Below are positions 37,201-49,953 of a stretch of DNA of 64,000 nt, in pieces (position 1 is the first letter of the stretch; every line of letters starts with the position of its first letter). Position numbers and translations under genes: made by a program. Origin of the DNA: Neorhizobium alkalisoli. GTDB lineage: Bacteria > Pseudomonadota > Alphaproteobacteria > Rhizobiales > Rhizobiaceae. The DNA is taken from contig NZ_VIWP01000003.1 in NCBI RefSeq assembly GCF_007829835.1, forward strand, positions 806,001 through 870,000, given 5' to 3'. The notes below the pieces were generated by a model that saw only the letters and a program-made list of their open reading frames with translations, did no database searches and was not told the origin of the DNA.

Positions 37201-40200
37201 GATAGTCGCTGTCCGCACCACCGTCGATCGTGTCGACGCCGTCGCCAACCGTGTAATAGAAATTGTCGTAACCTGCGCCGCCGAAGAGCGTGTCATTGCC
37301 CTTGCCGCCGATGATCGTGTCATTGCCGGCATCGCCGTAGATCGTGTCGCTGCCGTCACCACCCCACAGCTCGTCGCTGCCGTTGCCGCCATGGATCTCG
37401 TCGTCACCGCCGAGGCCCGAAATGACGTCATTGCCGTCGCCGCCGAGAAGCAGGTCATTGCCCGCACCGCCGCCGATATGGTCGGCGCCTGCGCCGCCAT
37501 CGATCTTGATGCCACCGCCAACGGCGTCGCTCACATAGTCGGAGCGCATCAGGATGACATCCGCACCGGACGTACCGACAATCTCCTCGACACCGGTAAA
37601 GGTGTTCGATGCATTGAGGTTGTCGAGCACGAAGCCGGCAGAACCTTCGGCGTTGAGCACGACCTTGTCGTAGCCGCTGCCGCCTTCGATATTGTCGCCC
37701 GTGCCGGCCATGCCGGTCAGTGCCACCGCAACGGTCGAGCCGTCGCCGAGCAGCATGTTACGCGGGCCATAAGGCGTCGCATCCGAGAGATCGGCACCGA
37801 GGACGAACGTGTCGTTGCCTGCACCGCCCTTCATCGTGTCATTGCCGGTCTTGCCGGTAATGACGTTGTCGCCGTCATTGCCCTGGACACCGTTATTGGC
37901 GTCATTGCCGATGACATTGATCGGAGCCTGGCCGCCGAGCGTGATGTTCTGGACACCGCTCAGCGTCAGCGTGATGCCGGTATCGTCGGCGCCGCCGACG
38001 ACGGTGAGGCCTTCCTTGGTGATCGTCGCGGATTCGTTGACGATCGTGCCAACCAGCTCGATCCGGTAGCCGGCGAGCGTCGAGGACGCGTTATTGGCCT
38101 CTTGGATCGTGTCATACGTGCCGATCAGATAGTTGCCGTCGAAGACGCGGACAGCATCATTGAGGTCGAGCACGACACCGTTGGCAAACTTGATCAACTC
38201 GATACCGTAGAGATTGTCGGTATTGCTGGTCGGGCCACCGCTCATGAATTCCGGCGCGCCGGAAAGGGTCTCCACCTGCCAGAGAGCGAGGCCGGCGTAA
38301 CCGGGCGCACTTCCGAAGGCAGGGTTGAAGAACACGCGGTAATTGCTCGAAGCGCTCTGATAGTTGGCGCTGTCGGATTCCCCGACGGTCGCATTGATGT
38401 CAGAACCGATATTGCTGGTGCCGTTGCCGAACAGGTTGTCGGAACCCTTGCCGCCCCAGAGCGCGTCATTGCCGGCGCCGCCCTTCAGGATGTCTGCACC
38501 CGAACCGCCGAAGAGCGTGTCGTCGCCCTCGCCGCCGTCGAGCACGTCATTACCGGCACCGCCGACGATGAGATCCTTGCCCGCGCCGCCTTCGATGGTC
38601 GTGCGGCCTGCAGCCTCGTCGCTCTGATAGTTGGCCTTGAGAATGATGATGTCATCACCACTCGTACCGACGATCTTTTCGACGCCCTTGATCGAGGTCG
38701 TGTTGCCGTCGAGCAGGAAGCCCTGGCTGTTGGAGGTGACGAGATTGATCGTGTCACCGATATCCGCGCCGCCATCGATCGTGTCCAGCGTGCCGGCCTT
38801 GTCGGCGAGGCTGGCGTTGAACGTCGTGCCGCCTTCAACCGTCACGCTGATGTTTGCACCGTTGCCATAGGTCGTGTCGACGCCGAGATTGATCGTGTCG
38901 CTGCCGGCACCGCCATCGATCGTGTCGGCACCGAGGCCGCCGGTGATCGTATCGTTGCCGGTTCCGCCGCGCACGACATCATTGCCGGCGCCGCCGATGA
39001 ACACGTCATTACCGTCATTGCCGTCGAACACGACCGAGACCGGGTTGCCGGCCAGAATGCCGCTGGCATCGACCACATCGCCCGTCGTCGAATTGCTACC
39101 GGTGATGTGGATCGTGTTCGGCAGAACTGCTGTGTCGTTGAGATTGCCGATATTGACCGTGATCGCGCCAGTGCCGGCGACGATGTCAATGCCTTCGATC
39201 TCATCGGCGCGGATGGTTGCGCCGTTCGGGCCGGTATAACCGACCGTGATATCCTTGGACTGCGAAGAACCGATTTCCGAGCCGCCAGTGATCGTCCCGA
39301 TCGTGAAGGTCCGCGCCGTATCGTCGCCTTCGATATGAAGGATGTCATAATCCGGGAAGGTCGTTCCGGTCTCGGTGCCGCCATTGATCCGGTCATTGCC
39401 ATCGCCGACCTTATAGATGAACAGGTCGTTGCCGGCGCCGCCGTCGAGCGTATCGTTGCCGAGGCCACCAATGATGGTGTCGTTGCCGGCGCCGCCGCTG
39501 ATCGTGTTGTTGCCGTCGCTGCCGACCAGGATGTCGTTACCGGCACCACCGGTGATGTTGACGATGCCATTCATCTTGTCGATGCCGAGCACCTTGTCGC
39601 TGACCGAAGCAATGTCGGTCGCGGTGTCGCCGGCAACCGTCTGGCCATTCACCGTGACGGAATTGTCGCCGAGGTTGACGAAGACGCCGGAGCTGACATC
39701 GCCATAGCTGATGTTCTGACCAAAGTTGCTGATATCGCCGGCCGCATCGACGCGGACCGTGAAGCTCGCATTGCTGCCGTCACCGTCGCTGTCGATGGCG
39801 GTGTAGAGGAAGCGCAGGTCGAGATAGTCGCTATTGCCGCTCGGAATGCCGTGGTCGAGCGGCTGGTGCAGCGTGAACGTGTAGCTGCCGCTGTTGTTGT
39901 CGCTGAGCGATACTTCGAACACCTTGTTCGCGGCAACGGCCGGATCGCCGTTGATGTAGGCGACAAGCACGCCGGCCACCAGCGCGTAGGACAGGGTTTG
40001 CCCGTTCGAGGTCAGCGTCAGAGGCTGGCCTGCTGCATTGACGACATTGGCGGCAGGCGTTGCGCTGGTGAACTTCACCGAACGATCGGCCGTGCTGTTG
40101 CTGTCATTGTTGTTGTCGCTCTTCCAGTCGATGCCGAGCGAAACATCGCTGACGGCCGGGCTGCCGCTTGCCTCTTCGAGACCGCTGCGCGCCGGCGTGC

Positions 40201-43200
40201 CGGCAACCGGCACATCGTCGATGATCGTAACATTGAACGAGCTGGTTGCCGTGTCGCCGTCGCTGTCCGTCGCCTTGAAGCCGAAGGTCAGCGTTGCGCT
40301 GGTGCCGTTATTGCCGGTGTGATCGATATTGTCGAGGAGCGTGAACGTATAGGTGCCGTCACCGCTGTCAGACAGCGACACCGTGAAGACGGTCGTATTG
40401 CCTGCCTTGCCGACCAGTTCGGTTCCGTCAGCCGAGAGGACATACTTGATTGCCACGCCATCATGGGTCAGGCCGGAATCTGCACCGTTGACGATGCCGT
40501 CGAAGGTGACGGAGCGGTTCGCCACACCCGAATTATTGTCGTCGGCACCCCAGTTGATGTTGAGATCGCCGCGCTGGATTGTCGAAAAATCGGTGTCCGC
40601 GAGGATAACGTCGCCGAGATCGGTCGGCAGGTTGCTCTCGTTGACGGTCTCGTTTTCAACCCTGCCGATCGACGGGCCGCCGTCGACGATGGTGACCGAG
40701 AAGCTACTGCTTGCCGAGTCGTTGTCGCTGTCCGTGGCAGTGAAGCCGAAATTGAGCGTCTTGCTGGCGCTGTCGTTACCGAGATGATCGATATTGCCGT
40801 AGAGCCGGAACGTGTACTGGCCGGAGCCGCTGTCGCTGAGCGATACGGTGAAGATGATCTGGGTGCTGAAACCACTGCCGGTCGAGGCGGTCAGAACAGT
40901 ACCGTCGGCACTGAGGCTGTACTTGATGGCATTGCCATCGGAGGTCAGCCCTGCCGGAGCAACGATATGGCTGTCGAAGCGGACGGAAATATCCGGACCG
41001 GTAAGCGCATTGCGGTTGTCGGCGCCCCAGTGGATATCGAGATCGCCGCGACGGACGACGGAGTTCGGACCATCGGCATTGGCCTCGTCATTGCCGGGTC
41101 CGATCAGGGTGTAGGGAAGATTGACTTCCGAGATGGATTCCGACTCTGGCGAGCCGATATAGGGCGCGTCGTCGTTGATCGTCACCTGGACGGTGCCGCT
41201 CGCCTTGTCGCCGTCACCATCCTGGATGGTGAAGTTGAAGTCGAGCTTGATATCGTCTTCCTTGTTCACGCCGGCAGTGGTGCTGTGATCCAGCGGCCGC
41301 TCGAGCGTAAACGTGTAGGCGCCGGTGGCGACATCCGTCACCTTGAGCGTGAAGACGGTCTGGACGTTATTGCCGGTGCCGACAGTCGCCGTCAGCGTGT
41401 TGGTCGTGTCGTTCCAGCTGTAGCTGATGGTCGAGCCGAGCGACTTCAGGCCGAGAGCAGTAAGGTTGTTCGTCGCGAAGACGATGTCGGAAGCAGCCGA
41501 GGCTGCGCCGTCCGTGCCGAAGCTGTAGGACAGGTTGGCGCTGGCGGACTTGGCATGCGCCGCCGTATCGCCGTCGTAACCATCGTTATAGGCGCCGTTG
41601 CCGGTCGCAAGGCCGTCTTCGTCAACGGTGACACCCGTCTGGATCGCGGAAACGGTCGGTGCGTCGTCGCGCACCTTGATGTCGAGCTGCGAGGTCGTCG
41701 TCGCCGTGGTCGTGTCGTTTTCGCGGTCGGAGATCGTGGTGGTGACGTAGACGCCGTTCAGCGTCGAGGTTTCGTTCGTGCCGTTCGCAATCGTCGTGTC
41801 GAAATGCTTGATCGCCTGGTACTGGACCATGGAGACTGTGCCGCTGCCGTCGATCGACAGGGCGAACACAACCGCACCGTTTGCCGTGCCGAGCACGATA
41901 TTGCCGTCGGTCTGCAGCATGATATGCGTGCCGTTCAGCGTCTGCAGGCCCGAATCTTGGGTCCCGTTGAACGCTGCACCGGTCGAGGTAGTGAGTGCGA
42001 GCGACTGCGAGCCGGCACCGTCAGCACCGTAATTGCTGCCGGCGGTCGTGACCATGTTGGCCTGCTGCGACCAGCCGATGGCCGTGAGGCCGGTCAGGCT
42101 GGAATGCTGGGCCGCCGAGAAGATCGCAGGCACAACGCCGCTCTGGTCATCCGTGCCGGCATCCGCGCCGGCGGTCTCGTCGCTGAGAAGCGCGTTGGCG
42201 GAGACGACATCGATCTTGGCGATCGGAGCATCGTCATCGACGGTGACGGTGAAGCTGCCGCGGCCGGTAGAGTCACCATCCGAGTCCGTTGCACGGAAGT
42301 TGAAGGTCAGGTTGATGTCGTCTTCGGCATTGGCGACGCTGTGGTCGAGATTGCCGAGGAGGTCGAACTTGTAGCTGCCGTGATCGGCAGTCGGATCGAT
42401 CGTGACCTTGAAGACCTGGTTGGCCGCAACGGTCGCGTCCGTACCGTCCTTATAGGCCGTCAGCACATAACCGCCGTTCCAGTGACCGGCGCTGTCGCGC
42501 AGGTAGTCGATACGGTAGTCGAGCGAAACACCGTCGGACTTCAGGCTTGCGAAGGTCGAGCCGAGGTAGTTCGAAACGTTGTTGTCGCTGATCTTGCCAG
42601 TGCTGATTTCAACAACCTGATTACCGTTGGCGCGGACGAAGGCCACTTCACGGCCGATCGGATCATCGGTGGCATTGGTGTTGAGGTTTTCAGACTTGAG
42701 GTCCGCATCCGCACCCCAGTTGACGCCGAGGCTGACGGCACCGGTCGAGGTTGCCTTGCCGGGCAGGTCGGCGTTGACACCGATCAGACCCGTATAGGTA
42801 TCGCCTTCATTGCCGCCCGGCAGGCCGTCTTCGTCGACGGCGGAATTGGCGACGCTGGTGAGCGAAGGCGTATCGTCATTGACCGAAACGACAAAGCTGC
42901 CATTGAGGCCATCGCCATCGCCATCGACCGCCTTGAAGCCGAAGCCGAGGGTGACCGTGCCGCCCTGGAGCAAACCGTCATGGTCGAGATTGTCGATCAG
43001 GGTGAAGGTGAACGAGCCGGAATTCTGGTCGGACAGGGAGACCGTGAAGACGGCAGCGCCGGCCTTTTCCGTTCCGAGATTCTCGCCGTTGACGCCGACA
43101 TAATGGCCGCCTTCGAAGCGGTAGGCCGTCAGCAGCGTGCCATTGGCAGTGACTTCGTAAACGATCGCATGACCGTTCGAGGTCAGGCCGTTCGGAACCG

Positions 43201-46200
43201 GATTGCTGTTGAACACGACATAACGGTCGCCCTGCGCGCTGGTCGTGCCGCCATCAACGACGGCATTGCCCTGGTCTGCGCCCCAGGAAATGTTGAGCGA
43301 CTGGGTCGTGCCGGTCGTGACCTGGGTTTCCGTGTTGATATTGTGTTCGCTGACCGAACCGGAAGCCGGGAAGATCGAGGTGAAGACCGGCGTATCGTCG
43401 TCGATCGAGACCGAGAAGCTCTTCGTGACCGCATCGCCATCCGCATCACGGGCAACGAACTGGAAGTTCAGATCGGTGTTATTCTCTTCGTTGCCACGGG
43501 CGTGGTCGATATTGTCGAGCAGCGTGAACGTGTAGGAGCCGGAGCCGACGTCGGACAGCGTCACCTTGAAGACGGCGGCACCAGCCTTTTCGGCTCCGAG
43601 ATCTTCACCATTGGCGCCGACATAATGGCCATCCTGATAACGGTAGGCATTCAGTTCGGTGCCGTTGGCGCTGACTTCATAAACGATCTTGAAGCCGTTG
43701 GAGGTCAGGTCCGAAGGAACCGAATTGGTGCCGAACACGACCGAACGATCGCCCATGACCTGGGTGCCGTTATAACCGCCATTGACGCTCTTGTTGGCAT
43801 CATCCGCACCCCAGGAAATGTTGAGGCTACGGGTGGTGACCGTATCAACGAGGGGGGCATCGCCCGCGCCGAACAGCGGACCGGGATTGCCGGCGCCCGA
43901 GACGAGCTGCGGATAACCGTCTTCGTCAACTTCGCCGCTCTGCGGATTGCCGACAACCAGCTGGTCGTCAGCGATGGTAACGGTCGCAGTGCCGAGAGCT
44001 GCCTTGTCGCCATCGGCATCGGTGCCGCGGAAATTGAATGACAGCGTTGCGGAGTCGGAGTTCGCCAGGTGATCGAGTTCCTTGAAGATCTCGACCGTGT
44101 AGGAGCCGTTCGACGTGGTCGGATCGAGAACGATCTGGAACACCTTCGTCGTGCTGTCATGGATATAGGCGGTGAGCGTCTGGCCGCCATTGGCGCCGAC
44201 GGTCAGGGTATAGACAAGGGATTCGCCGCCGGAGGTCAGCGTGCCACCGGTGATCGCAAGACCGAACAGCGAAGCGTCGGTCGTGGTCGTGGCGGAAGCG
44301 ATCGTGCCATCAGCCTTGGAGAAGCCAACGGTACGGCCATAGGTGTCGCCGTTCGTCTCGCCGCGGATGTCGTCATCCGCGCCCCAAGAGATGCCGAGGG
44401 ACGTTGCACCGGTCTTGGTGACATTGCCCGGCGTTCCGTCCGTTGCCGGATAATGCGAAACGTTGTCTTCGTTGAGCGTGATGGCAGGAACGCCGACCGT
44501 GCCCTGAACCGGCGCATCGTCGGCGATCTGCACGATGAAGGTCGCGCGGTTGCCGGCATCGCCATCGGCATCCGTGCCGCGGAAGGTGAAGGTCAGCTTG
44601 AGCGGATCCGTGCCGGCGGCATGGTCGAGTTCGCCCTTGAGCTCGAACGTGTAGCTGCCATTGGTCGAGGTCGGATCGAGCACGACTTCGAAGATCGTCG
44701 CGCCGGTCGCAGTGCCCTTGTGGGCAGTCAGGATCTGGCCGCCATTCTCGGTATCGGTGATGACATAGACGAGCGAGACGCCGCCGGAGGTCAGCTTGTT
44801 ATCCAAAGCGCCAGCGAACGAGAGGCCGATCGTGGATGCCTGATTGGACTGGTAGGTCGCAGCGCCGACATCGCCGATTGCCGTCGCGAAATGCACGGTA
44901 CGGCCGAACGTGTCGCCAGCGCCGCGGATATCGTCATCCGCGCCCCACGAGATGCCGAGCGAAGTCGGATCCGTCTTGGTCTTGTCGACATCGGGCGTCG
45001 CATCCGTTGCCGGATAGGTCGAGATATCGTCTTCGGTCAGGCTGCTGCCGACGGCCGTGCCCTGAACCGGGCTGTCGTCGAGAACCGAGACCGTGAAGGA
45101 GCCGTTGACGCTGTCGCCATCGCTATCTGTCGCGGTGAAGTTGAAGCCGAGATCGATCTTGTTTTCGCCGTTACCGGCAGGATGATCGAGCGTCGCATTG
45201 AGCGTGAAATCGTAACGGCCGGCGCTGAGAAGACCGCTGTCGCTGAGGGCAACAGTGAAGACCACCGTGCCGCCTTCGCCGGTCTGGCTGGTGGAGCCGA
45301 TCAGGGTCTGGCCGTCGGCAGACAGGTGATAATAGACCCCCTTGCCGTCGGAGGTGAGCTGCGAGCCGCCGACCATGACGGCCGAACCTTCGGTGATGCC
45401 GCTGAAGACGACCGAACGGTCGGCAACGATCGAGCCATCGCTCGGACCGGTCCCACCGGCGCTCGGGTTCGCATTGTCGGCGCCCCAGGAAATGCCGAGC
45501 GTGCCGAACGAGCTCTTGCCGATCACATCGACCAAGGTGCCGATGAACGGAATGCGGAAGTCGGCATCGCCGGTACCGTTGGTATCCTCGTTACCGCCCG
45601 GAAGGTTTTCTTCCTCGACAGTGCTGTTGGTTGCGCCAAGCCAGACCGGCTTGTCGTCCTTGACGTCGATCGAGAAGCCGCCATTGACGGTATCGCCGTC
45701 GCTGTCGGCAGCCGTGAAGCCGAAGTTCAGCGTCAGCGTATCAACATTCGTATTGCCGCTGTGGTGGTCGAGATTGCCGAGAAGCTCGAACTTGACGCTG
45801 CCATTCGCGGTGGTCGGGTCAAGCGTCAGCTTGAAGACGGCATCGCCATGGGTGTTGTAGACAGTGACGGTCTGGCCGCCATTGGCAAGCGTCGTGACCG
45901 TGCCGGCCTGCAGCGCATAACCGTTCGAGGTCAGACCCGTCAGCGAGTCGGACAGGCCATTGAAGCTCAGCGTGCGGTGCGTTACCGCACCTTCGTCGCC
46001 AACCTTGGCATTGTCGGCACCCCAGGAGACGCCAAGCGAGGCGGAGCTGCTGAGCGATTCCTTGATCAGATCATTGCCAAGCAGGAGATCGTCTTCGTTG
46101 ACGCTATTGAGGACGACATTCTTGCCGACGGTCGGCGTGTCGTCGTCGACATTGATCGTCAGAGTGCCCGGCGTTGCGGCGGAATCGCCGTCGTGATCGG

Positions 46201-49200
46201 TCGCCTGGTAGGAAACAGTGAAGGAGACGTTGTCTTCGGTGCCGGCAACCGTGTGGTTGATCGGTGCCAGCTGCTTCACTTCATAGGCACCGGTGACGGT
46301 GTCTGTAATCGTCAGCGACAGCACGGCGCGGTTGCCCTGCGAGATGGTCATGATGGTGCCATCTTCGGAAACCTTGGCGGAGAAACCTTCCGGCAGGTTC
46401 AGGCCTTCGGACAGCCACAGGACGGAGCCAGGGCCATCGGCGCCATAGCTGTGCGCCAGGATGCCGGTCGCATTGGCGGAGTCGACATCATCGCCCTCGC
46501 CGCCGGCATTGCCGCCGGTCAGCGCGTCGTCATCGAGCAGGACGGTCGCATTTTCGGAAACGGTAGGCGTGTCGTCGTTAACACTGATCGTCAGCTTGCC
46601 GGGCGTTGCAGCGGCATCGCCGTCGTGATCCTTGACCTGGTATGAAACCGTGAAGAGGACATTGTCCTCGAAGCCAGGGGTCGTACCCTTATGGTCGATC
46701 GCGGCGAGCTGCTTGACTTCATAGGCGCCGGTCACGCTGTCCGTGATCGTCAGGGACAGAACGGCCTTTTCGCCCTGCGAAATGGTCAGAACCTTACCGT
46801 CTTCGGAAAGCTTGGCGGAGAAACCTTCCGGCAGCGTCAGACCGTTCGAAAGCCAAAGGACAGATCCCGGACCGTCCACACCATAGCTATGCGCCAGAAT
46901 GCCCGTTGCATTGGCGGAGTCGACCTCGTCGCCATCGCCGCCCGGATTGCCGGTCGAGCCTTCGGCACGGAGCAGAGCGACTTCACCACCGCCCTCGCCA
47001 CCGCTGTTGCCGCCGAGCGCGTCGTCGTCCAGTCGAACGATGGCATTTTCGCCGACGGTCGGAATGTCGTCATTGACAGTGATGGTCAGCTTGCCGGGAG
47101 TAGCCGCCGTGTCGCCGTCCTTATCAGTTGCGTGGTAGGACACCGTGAAGGAGAGGTTGTCTTCGAGACCCGGTGTCGTACCTTGCGGGTGATCGATGGC
47201 GGCCAGCTGCTTGACTTCGTAGGCGCCCGTTACCGAATTGGTGATGGTCAGCTGCAGGACGGCCTTGTCGCCCTGCGAAATCGTCAGGACCGTGCCTCCT
47301 CCAGAAATGACTGCGGTAAAACCGGAAGGCAGCGTCAAGCCACTTGAAATCCAAAGGACCGAGCCGGCACCATCGGCTCCGTAGCTGTGTGAAAGAATTC
47401 CGGTCGCATTGGCGGAGTCGACATCGTCGCCATTGCCGCCCGGATTGCCGCCGTCCAAGGCATCGTCATCGAGCTTGACCATCGCATTTTCGCCAACGGT
47501 CGGGATATCGTCATTGACGCTGATCGTCAGCTTGCCAGGAGCGACAGCCGTATCGCCGTCCTTGTCGGTGACCTGATAGGAAACCGTGAAAGCAAGATTG
47601 TCTTCCGTGCCGGGCGTCGTGCCCTGCGGATGATCGATCTGGGCAAGCTGCTTGACCTGATAGGCGCCGGTTGCCGAGTCGGTGATCGTCAGCTGCAGGA
47701 CGGCGCGGTCGCCCTGCGAAATCGTCAGAACCGTGCCGTTGGCAGAAACAGTAGCGGTGAAGCCGGAAGGCAGCGTCAGGCCGCTGGACAGCCAGAGAAC
47801 CGAACCGGTGCCGTCAGCGCCGTAGCTATGCGCCAGAATGCCGGTCGCATTGGCGGAGTCGACCGTATCGCCGTTGCCGCCGGCATTGCCGCCATCGAGT
47901 GCATCGTCGTCGAGCAGAACGGTCGCATTGGCGGCGACGGTCGGGATATCGTCTTCGACGGAAATCGAGAAGCTGCCGCCGACGGAATCGCCGTCGGCAT
48001 CGGTCGCGGTAAAGCCGAAGGTCAGCGCCATCGTATTGCTGCCGGCCGCGTGGTCGAGAACGCCCGTCAGCTGGAACGTCGCCGTGCCGTGTTCGGAAGT
48101 CGGGTCGAGCGTGATGGTGAAGACGGCCGGGCCGTTTGCGCCCTGGAAGGCGGTGATCGTAACCGTGCCGTTGGCAGAGACCGTCGGCGCGCCATAAACG
48201 ATCGCGATACCGCCGGAGGTCAGGTTCTGCGGCAGGCCATCGATGGAGATCGACCGGCCGAACGTATCGCCGGCGCTTTCGCCCTTCACATTATTATCTG
48301 CACCCCAGTCGATGTTGAGCGAGGCGGAGGAGACGAGGCTTTCGCGGGAATCGCCATCGTCATTGCCGGTTGCCAGATCGTCTTCGTTGACGGAAGCGAG
48401 CGTGACCGAGCCGCCGACCGACGGGCCGTCATCGGCGATGTTGACGGTGAACGTGCCGGTCGAGGCGTCGCCATCCTTGTCGGTGACCGTGAAGCTGAAG
48501 CCGAGGCCGAGAATGTCATTTGCGCCGACCGCGCCGATGCCCGAGTGATCGAGCGGCAGCGACTGTGTGAAGGTGAACTCGCCGGTCGAAATATTGGTGA
48601 CATGCAGGGTGAAAACGGTGCTGGTGACGCCACCAACCGTGATCGTGCCCGTAATTGTCAGGCCATCGGCCGAAACGGCGACAGCAACCGTGTGACCGCC
48701 GGAGGTCAGTTCAGCTTTGCCCGTATAGGCGATCGACGAGATCACGCCATTGTCTGCGCCCGGATCGAAAATCAGCTGGCCATTGATCGTCTCGTTATCG
48801 GCAACGCCATCGGCGAGCAGCGATTCGGACAGTGCGAACGGCGTCGCAGAGGAAACGGCAGTCGGCTGACCGTCATTGGTCGTCTGCGCATCCGCCGGAC
48901 CACCGTCGCCGAAAGTCGTGTCGCCGAGGAGCGATGCGAGCGTGATCGGGGCGCCGTTGTTCTGCTCGATCGAATCCTGGAAGTCGGCGCCGGAGCTGCC
49001 CGGACGGGCGCTGCCGCTATAGGAACCATCCGGACCGGCCGCGACGTTGATGCCGCTATCTCCGAGCGCTGCGAACAGAACCTGCTGCTGCACTTCGACT
49101 TCGCCGATCAGCATGGTCGGGATCTTGGCCGCACCGCCGATGATGACGATTTCCGTTCCGTCGGCCTGGACGAGGACGAGGTCGGCGCCTTCGATCTTGA

Positions 49201-49480
49201 TATCGTCGATCGAAACATTGGCCGGGAGATGGGCGATATTGCCGGCGTCCGGGGTTACTTCGGTACGGACCGGAGTGGTCGGAGCGGCAGGGGCGCCATT
49301 ATCAGCCGGAACGCGACCGGTGGTCGGCGTGCGGGTGTCGCCAGCCTGTGCAACCCGGATCTCTTCCGCAATTGGGGAAGTATCCGACGACAATGCAATC
49401 TCTTCCTGAATGTCGGACAAGAAATTCTCGCCCATGTTTTCTTCGGAAATGCTCGACAGGCGCGGATCTTCAACGGACAT
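31274..49480 (-). CDS. Giant RTX adhesin, T1SS-143 repeats, type I secreted (LapA/BapA-like)
   Basis: A 6068-residue protein. Residues 1-210: N-terminal region with VAAG at 146-149. About 215-3250: 17-18 T1SS-143/DUF5801-like repeats, each ending in a DGD...F.V.I.DDxP motif. About 3300-4580: RTX calcium-binding nonapeptides (GGAGNDTL type) in several blocks. About 4690-5730: cadherin/VCBS-like domains with NDxP linkers, and a jelly-roll-like insert at 5308-5447. About 5760-5970: more RTX repeats, then a C-terminal signal containing [21 protein letters not shown]. The gene's own terminator and exporter follow. ATG 49480 is chosen because GGGGATAGAGTC precedes it. Likely a biofilm or plant-surface adhesin; the ligand is unknown. 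Confidence 0.95.
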   Translation of the reverse strand: MSVEDPRLSSISEENMGENFLSDIQEEIALSSDTSPIAEEIRVAQAGDTRTPTTGRVPADNGAPAAPTTPVRTEVTPDAGNIAHLPANVSIDDIKIEGADLVLVQADGTEIVIIGGAAKIPTMLIGEVEVQQQVLFAALGDSGINVAAGPDGSYSGSARPGSSGADFQDSIEQNNGAPITLASLLGDTTFGDGGPADAQTTNDGQPTAVSSATPFALSESLLADGVADNETINGQLIFDPGADNGVISSIAYTGKAELTSGGHTVAVAVSADGLTITGTITVGGVTSTVFTLHVTNISTGEFTFTQSLPLDHSGIGAVGANDILGLGFSFTVTDKDGDASTGTFTVNIADDGPSVGGSVTLASVNEDDLATGNDDGDSRESLVSSASLNIDWGADNNVKGESAGDTFGRSISIDGLPQNLTSGGIAIVYGAPTVSANGTVTITAFQGANGPAVFTITLDPTSEHGTATFQLTGVLDHAAGSNTMALTFGFTATDADGDSVGGSFSISVEDDIPTVAANATVLLDDDALDGGNAGGNGDTVDSANATGILAHSYGADGTGSVLWLSSGLTLPSGFTATVSANGTVLTISQGDRAVLQLTITDSATGAYQVKQLAQIDHPQGTTPGTEDNLAFTVSYQVTDKDGDTAVAPGKLTISVNDDIPTVGENAMVKLDDDALDGGNPGGNGDDVDSANATGILSHSYGADGAGSVLWISSGLTLPSGFTAVISGGGTVLTISQGDKAVLQLTITNSVTGAYEVKQLAAIDHPQGTTPGLEDNLSFTVSYHATDKDGDTAATPGKLTITVNDDIPTVGENAIVRLDDDALGGNSGGEGGGEVALLRAEGSTGNPGGDGDEVDSANATGILAHSYGVDGPGSVLWLSNGLTLPEGFSAKLSEDGKVLTISQGEKAVLSLTITDSVTGAYEVKQLAAIDHKGTTPGFEDNVLFTVSYQVKDHDGDAAATPGKLTISVNDDTPTVSENATVLLDDDALTGGNAGGEGDDVDSANATGILAHSYGADGPGSVLWLSEGLNLPEGFSAKVSEDGTIMTISQGNRAVLSLTITDTVTGAYEVKQLAPINHTVAGTEDNVSFTVSYQATDHDGDSAATPGTLTINVDDDTPTVGKNVVLNSVNEDDLLLGNDLIKESLSSSASLGVSWGADNAKVGDEGAVTHRTLSFNGLSDSLTGLTSNGYALQAGTVTTLANGGQTVTVYNTHGDAVFKLTLDPTTANGSVKFELLGNLDHHSGNTNVDTLTLNFGFTAADSDGDTVNGGFSIDVKDDKPVWLGATNSTVEEENLPGGNEDTNGTGDADFRIPFIGTLVDVIGKSSFGTLGISWGADNANPSAGGTGPSDGSIVADRSVVFSGITEGSAVMVGGSQLTSDGKGVYYHLSADGQTLIGSTSQTGEGGTVVFTVALSDSGLLSAGRYDFTLNATLDHPAGNGENKIDLGFNFTATDSDGDSVNGSFTVSVLDDSPVQGTAVGSSLTEDDISTYPATDATPDVDKTKTDPTSLGISWGADDDIRGAGDTFGRTVHFATAIGDVGAATYQSNQASTIGLSFAGALDNKLTSGGVSLVYVITDTENGGQILTAHKGTATGATIFEVVLDPTSTNGSYTFELKGELDHAAGTDPLKLTFTFRGTDADGDAGNRATFIVQIADDAPVQGTVGVPAITLNEDNVSHYPATDGTPGNVTKTGATSLGISWGADDDIRGETNGDTYGRTVGFSKADGTIASATTTTDASLFGLAITGGTLTSGGESLVYTLTVGANGGQTLTAYIHDSTTKVFQIVLDPTTSNGSYTVEIFKELDHLANSDSATLSFNFRGTDADGDKAALGTATVTIADDQLVVGNPQSGEVDEDGYPQLVSGAGNPGPLFGAGDAPLVDTVTTRSLNISWGADDANKSVNGGYNGTQVMGDRSVVFGTNSVPSDLTSNGFKIVYEVSANGTELNAYRYQDGHYVGANGEDLGAEKAGAAVFKVTLSDVGSGSYTFTLLDNIDHARGNEENNTDLNFQFVARDADGDAVTKSFSVSIDDDTPVFTSIFPASGSVSEHNINTETQVTTGTTQSLNISWGADQGNAVVDGGTTSAQGDRYVVFNSNPVPNGLTSNGHAIVYEVTANGTLLTAYRFEGGHYVGVNGENLGTEKAGAAVFTVSLSDQNSGSFTFTLIDNLDHDGLLQGGTVTLGFGFKAVDGDGDGLNGSFVVSVNDDTPSLTSVANSAVDEDGLPGGNEGDTYTGLIGVNADLPGKATSTGAVSLGVNWGADADLKSENLNTNATDDPIGREVAFVRANGNQVVEISTGKISDNNVSNYLGSTFASLKSDGVSLDYRIDYLRDSAGHWNGGYVLTAYKDGTDATVAANQVFKVTIDPTADHGSYKFDLLGNLDHSVANAEDDINLTFNFRATDSDGDSTGRGSFTVTVDDDAPIAKIDVVSANALLSDETAGADAGTDDQSGVVPAIFSAAQHSSLTGLTAIGWSQQANMVTTAGSNYGADGAGSQSLALTTSTGAAFNGTQDSGLQTLNGTHIMLQTDGNIVLGTANGAVVFALSIDGSGTVSMVQYQAIKHFDTTIANGTNETSTLNGVYVTTTISDRENDTTTATTTSQLDIKVRDDAPTVSAIQTGVTVDEDGLATGNGAYNDGYDGDTAAHAKSASANLSYSFGTDGAASAASDIVFATNNLTALGLKSLGSTISYSWNDTTNTLTATVGTGNNVQTVFTLKVTDVATGAYTFTLERPLDHSTTAGVNKEDDIKLDFNFTIQDGDGDKASGTVQVTINDDAPYIGSPESESISEVNLPYTLIGPGNDEANADGPNSVVRRGDLDIHWGADNRNALTGPDISVRFDSHIVAPAGLTSDGNAIKYSLSADGTVLTASTGSGFSTQIIFTVSLSDSGSGQYTFRLYGNIDHLGNDSASKTLNFGFTATDSDNDSASSSFSVTIVDGGPSIGRVENETVNESNLPTDLGDVILADTDFSTIQRGDLNINWGADDNNSGVANRSVTFDGIVNGADSGLTHDGVAIKYVLSADGTELVGKAGNTTVFTVSLSDSGDGTYTFTLLDNIDHTGNNGTSATLTFGFKATDSDGDTATSSFNVTIIDDVPVAGTPARSGLEEASGSPAVSDVSLGIDWKSDNNNDSNSTADRSVKFTSATPAANVVNAAGQPLTLTSNGQTLSYALVAGVLVAYINGDPAVAANKVFEVSLSDNNSGSYTFTLHQPLDHGIPSGNSDYLDLRFLYTAIDSDGDGSNASFTVRVDAAGDISNFGQNISYGDVSSGVFVNLGDNSVTVNGQTVAGDTATDIASVSDKVLGIDKMNGIVNITGGAGNDILVGSDGNNTISGGAGNDTIIGGLGNDTLDGGAGNDLFIYKVGDGNDRINGGTETGTTFPDYDILHIEGDDTARTFTIGTITGGSEIGSSQSKDITVGYTGPNGATIRADEIEGIDIVAGTGAITVNIGNLNDTAVLPNTIHITGSNSTTGDVVDASGILAGNPVSVVFDGNDGNDVFIGGAGNDVVRGGTGNDTITGGLGADTIDGGAGSDTINLGVDTTYGNGANISVTVEGGTTFNASLADKAGTLDTIDGGADIGDTINLVTSNSQGFLLDGNTTSIKGVEKIVGTSGDDIIILKANYQSDEAAGRTTIEGGAGKDLIVGGAGNDVLDGGEGDDTLFGGSGADILKGGAGNDALWGGKGSDNLFGNGTSNIGSDINATVGESDSANYQSASSNYRVFFNPAFGSAPGYAGLALWQVETLSGAPEFMSGGPTSNTDNLYGIELIKFANGVVLDLNDAVRVFDGNYLIGTYDTIQEANNASSTLAGYRIELVGTIVNESATITKEGLTVVGGADDTGITLTLSGVQNITLGGQAPINVIGNDANNGVQGNDGDNVITGKTGNDTMKGGAGNDTFVLGADLSDATPYGPRNMLLGDGSTVAVALTGMAGTGDNIEGGSGYDKVVLNAEGSAGFVLDNLNASNTFTGVEEIVGTSGADVILMRSDYVSDAVGGGIKIDGGAGADHIGGGAGNDLLLGGDGNDVISGLGGDDEIHGGNGSDELWGGDGSDTIYGDAGNDTIIGGKGNDTLFGGAGYDNFYYTVGDGVDTIDGGADSDYLNVTSGAGDDKAVMTLTAGGFTLDIDGDGIVDIIATSVENITLNQADGADKLTLTGLGTGETINVEGNSNLLSIYGSGIPSIYAISTGELTIEGKGGDDTIDAHLLNTSGPQVAVTLDGGEGNDTIIGSAGDDKLYGGAGNDTISGGKGSDLIDGGDGIDTVSYAGDAAGVYVQLGSGWATSRADAQALGYAGLVAGINDGSVEHDTLVSIENVTGTDYADIIQGSSGDNVIKGGGGADWISGGAGDDKLYGEAGNDTLVGGAGSDLLDGGDGIDTADYAGESAGIYVQLGSGWQTSIAAAQSMSYADLATAVNNGTVEHDTLVSIENITGTNYADIINGSSGDNVIHGGGGADWIMGGAGNDTLYGDDGNDTLVGGTGNDTLYGGAGNDTFNYTTGDGVDTIDGGADTDTLNVTGSAANNVFTISNNDGDAKLEVGVDGSTSSVTNVEEIVINGGAGNDTLTVSGNLNGTGLAQNTITFNGGEGDDTLDVSGRLSAHRVVADGGNGSETAGDKVILGFGYDAANDVYTKVYAADGTTVIGAEITHMINGASVTDKFTNFENFVFTDGTTIKLDDLFDPVLHAVSTATAYTEPDGSNENGSFIFANLGVTVTDVDSTAFTKIVMTISDPLAGDLLNMSTSAGGRTLAGGIVLQFVNQNNSVGGHGSEITVSRVDGSTLSAAQVAEAIKLVRFVTGDEVASDTPDRHVNISVYDESGSASAPLKVTVDVTGTNDTPTWDGNTQLSITTAEDTPLNLANAGLKDSDIEARDRDGDGQVTLTLSVQHGTLHIDLTGFGNNISIVSGQDTGTVVLTAINKSVMDDLLLKGPDNGAKTSGVTYTPTLNYNGPDHLSLTMNDQGDLGIGPAKEATKTIDINVTAVNDAPELAATNTTIAYVEPDGTNYSKLDGYKLLASTNLTVTDVDSDHYASIKLTSDKPGDTLFIRQSDQTGLVLNNGSITITQSEKAGSELIITKAGGGTFTAAELNAILKTVIFHSAEQTAVSETHHVSVVVTDDGGASSAPLTLTYNVSGTNDTPTAATNTTGDRTMEVTIDEDGKLEFNDPTFSDTKITFEDRDGDAPGQLTLSATHGTITLDLTHYASLGLTVVSVDGHAAGNGPIYAGATIVLTGMAGNNGPLDQIIDADSGTAISYKPDANYNGDATVKLTYSDLGDQGLDAKEVSQTITVHITPVNDDPVIGSGDFAGTVIEDATPAPASVELVKDGTFGGYANWEIVKGEGSWSGGGSVGGSNVYQFYSHSTTPDTLSQTLQTAEGGLYEVRFQIGRSYGWIDTGMTVTWNGQTYFAKAGADIPNTGSDAAPLVEFSFMAVATSASTKLTFAGYGVTGGINLDNISVKAVPSEGTHGVINFTDVDLTDQHTVTTVPAASGYLGTFVAAVTDDTTGDGSGKVSWHFAVDESSLQYLTAGQIVDQTYQIKIADGHGGFTTQDVVVRLTGTNDAPTIPVDTDGAANKVDENAVAGTVVGITAHSTDRDGDTIHYSLTDNAGGRFTIDALTGVVTVATGAVLDYETAQSHQITVQASDGTLVSSQTMTIAIGDVQENAAPVVPNKTIVVDYDANRLAAFADPNGSTTKFSIPVLALLQGATDAEGDALSVTSVSGATLSADHKYVLFPYNSAGSFDYTVFDGVNHVTATATINLVANAAAAGTSGADFLIDNSAAGENIIGGAGSDILVSNTSGGSNLFGDGPYTNAGDGTGNDLLIGSDTGSDGLYGGRGNDVLYGRGGNDVLNGEDGDDILVGGAGADTLNGGAGFDFADYSGSASAVFINLNDSGNATNNHGGQGDPGNGQLKGDALGDQLLSIEGLIGGLGDDYLAGNSSSNTLIGNAGDDRLYGENGDDILAGGAGMDTLTGGGGKDTFVFDATALNNLGIKDIITDYHSNEGDAVDVSKLLDTLLGHQASQAEATANIHASVSGGNTVISAQVAANSWQDIAVVQGHTEAVKILFDDQKHSTDINHV
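36045..36735 (-). repeat. Duplicated 115-residue RTX module inside the adhesin
   Basis: Two neighbouring copies of a module of about 345 bp, each with a YVQLGSGW core, [24 protein letters not shown] and GGGGADWI, followed by RTX nonapeptides. Equivalent points are at 36570 and 36225. The unit combines a filamentous strand with calcium-binding turns and looks like a recent duplication. Confidence 0.8.
46080..48010 (-). repeat. Near-identical tandem repeats in the adhesin
   Basis: At least four copies of a unit of about 438-441 bp (146-147 residues). Markers are ATTGGCGGAGTCGAC at 46472, 46910, 47408 and 47849. Each unit contains [22 protein letters not shown] and GSVLWLS, and ends DD(I/T)PTV. 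The 498-bp interval includes an extra 20-residue stretch, [20 protein letters not shown]. The high identity at DNA level suggests recent expansion or gene conversion. Confidence 0.85.
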
Positions 49481-49953
49481 GACTCTATCCCCAAAACAAG
49501 AACTGTGCCGCAATGAACTCCGCACCCGGTTATAAAGCAAGACTTCCTTAACCTTGCAGATATACCCGGTTATGCAGCCCCAGCGCTTTTATTGACGAAC
49601 GGTTAATTTGGCCGGGGAAAGACCTTCTGAATGAAAGCTGAAACGCACTAAACTGCCTCAAGTATCGCAATAAAGAACGGCACTGCCGCACGTGAAAATT
49701 GCTGCAGATTCGCGATATCGACTGTAAAAGCCGCCAATATAAGCTTCCCGGCATTCAATATTTTTACAGAAAGGCCCTGCGCCGGTGCTTGAACGCCTTG
49801 CCATTCCGGCGGTGAAATCGAGCCTCTGGAATCGCTGCGCGCCGGCCTGCCAATAGCCCGTTGGGGGTTGCCGGAAGCATCTCGCCTCATCGCCACTTGC
49901 CGAAACTTCACGAAGTACTAATTTGCATTCGGGGAGCTGAAGGAGGAACTGCA
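49481..49953. promoter_or_regulatory. Adhesin upstream region with two ATAACCGGGT copies
   Basis: 473 bp upstream of the adhesin start with no gene. On the plus strand ACCCGGTTAT occurs at 49524-49533 and again at 49564-49573, exactly 40 bp apart (about four helical turns), 44 and 84 bp before the adhesin ATG. TTAACCTT at 49548-49555 lies between them. These are candidate binding sites for a regulator of adhesin transcription. The rest of the region is moderately AT-rich and shows nothing further. Confidence 0.45.

Noticed and set aside
36890..44041. A 2383-residue open frame on the plus strand opposite the adhesin
   Set aside because: It is antisense to repetitive high-GC coding sequence; the product is a monotonous run of charged residues (RVIAGA, DDDVIT-like) without any domain and without a ribosome site. 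It is a shadow of the adhesin codons.
31274..49480. CRISPR-like regular repeats
   Set aside because: The periodic sequences are coding repeats (RTX nonapeptides and T1SS-143 units) of unequal length that keep the reading frame, not short identical repeats with unique spacers.
44069..49516. Further long plus-strand frames opposite the adhesin
   Set aside because: Same reason: they exist because the adhesin uses few codons that would read as stops on the opposite strand.
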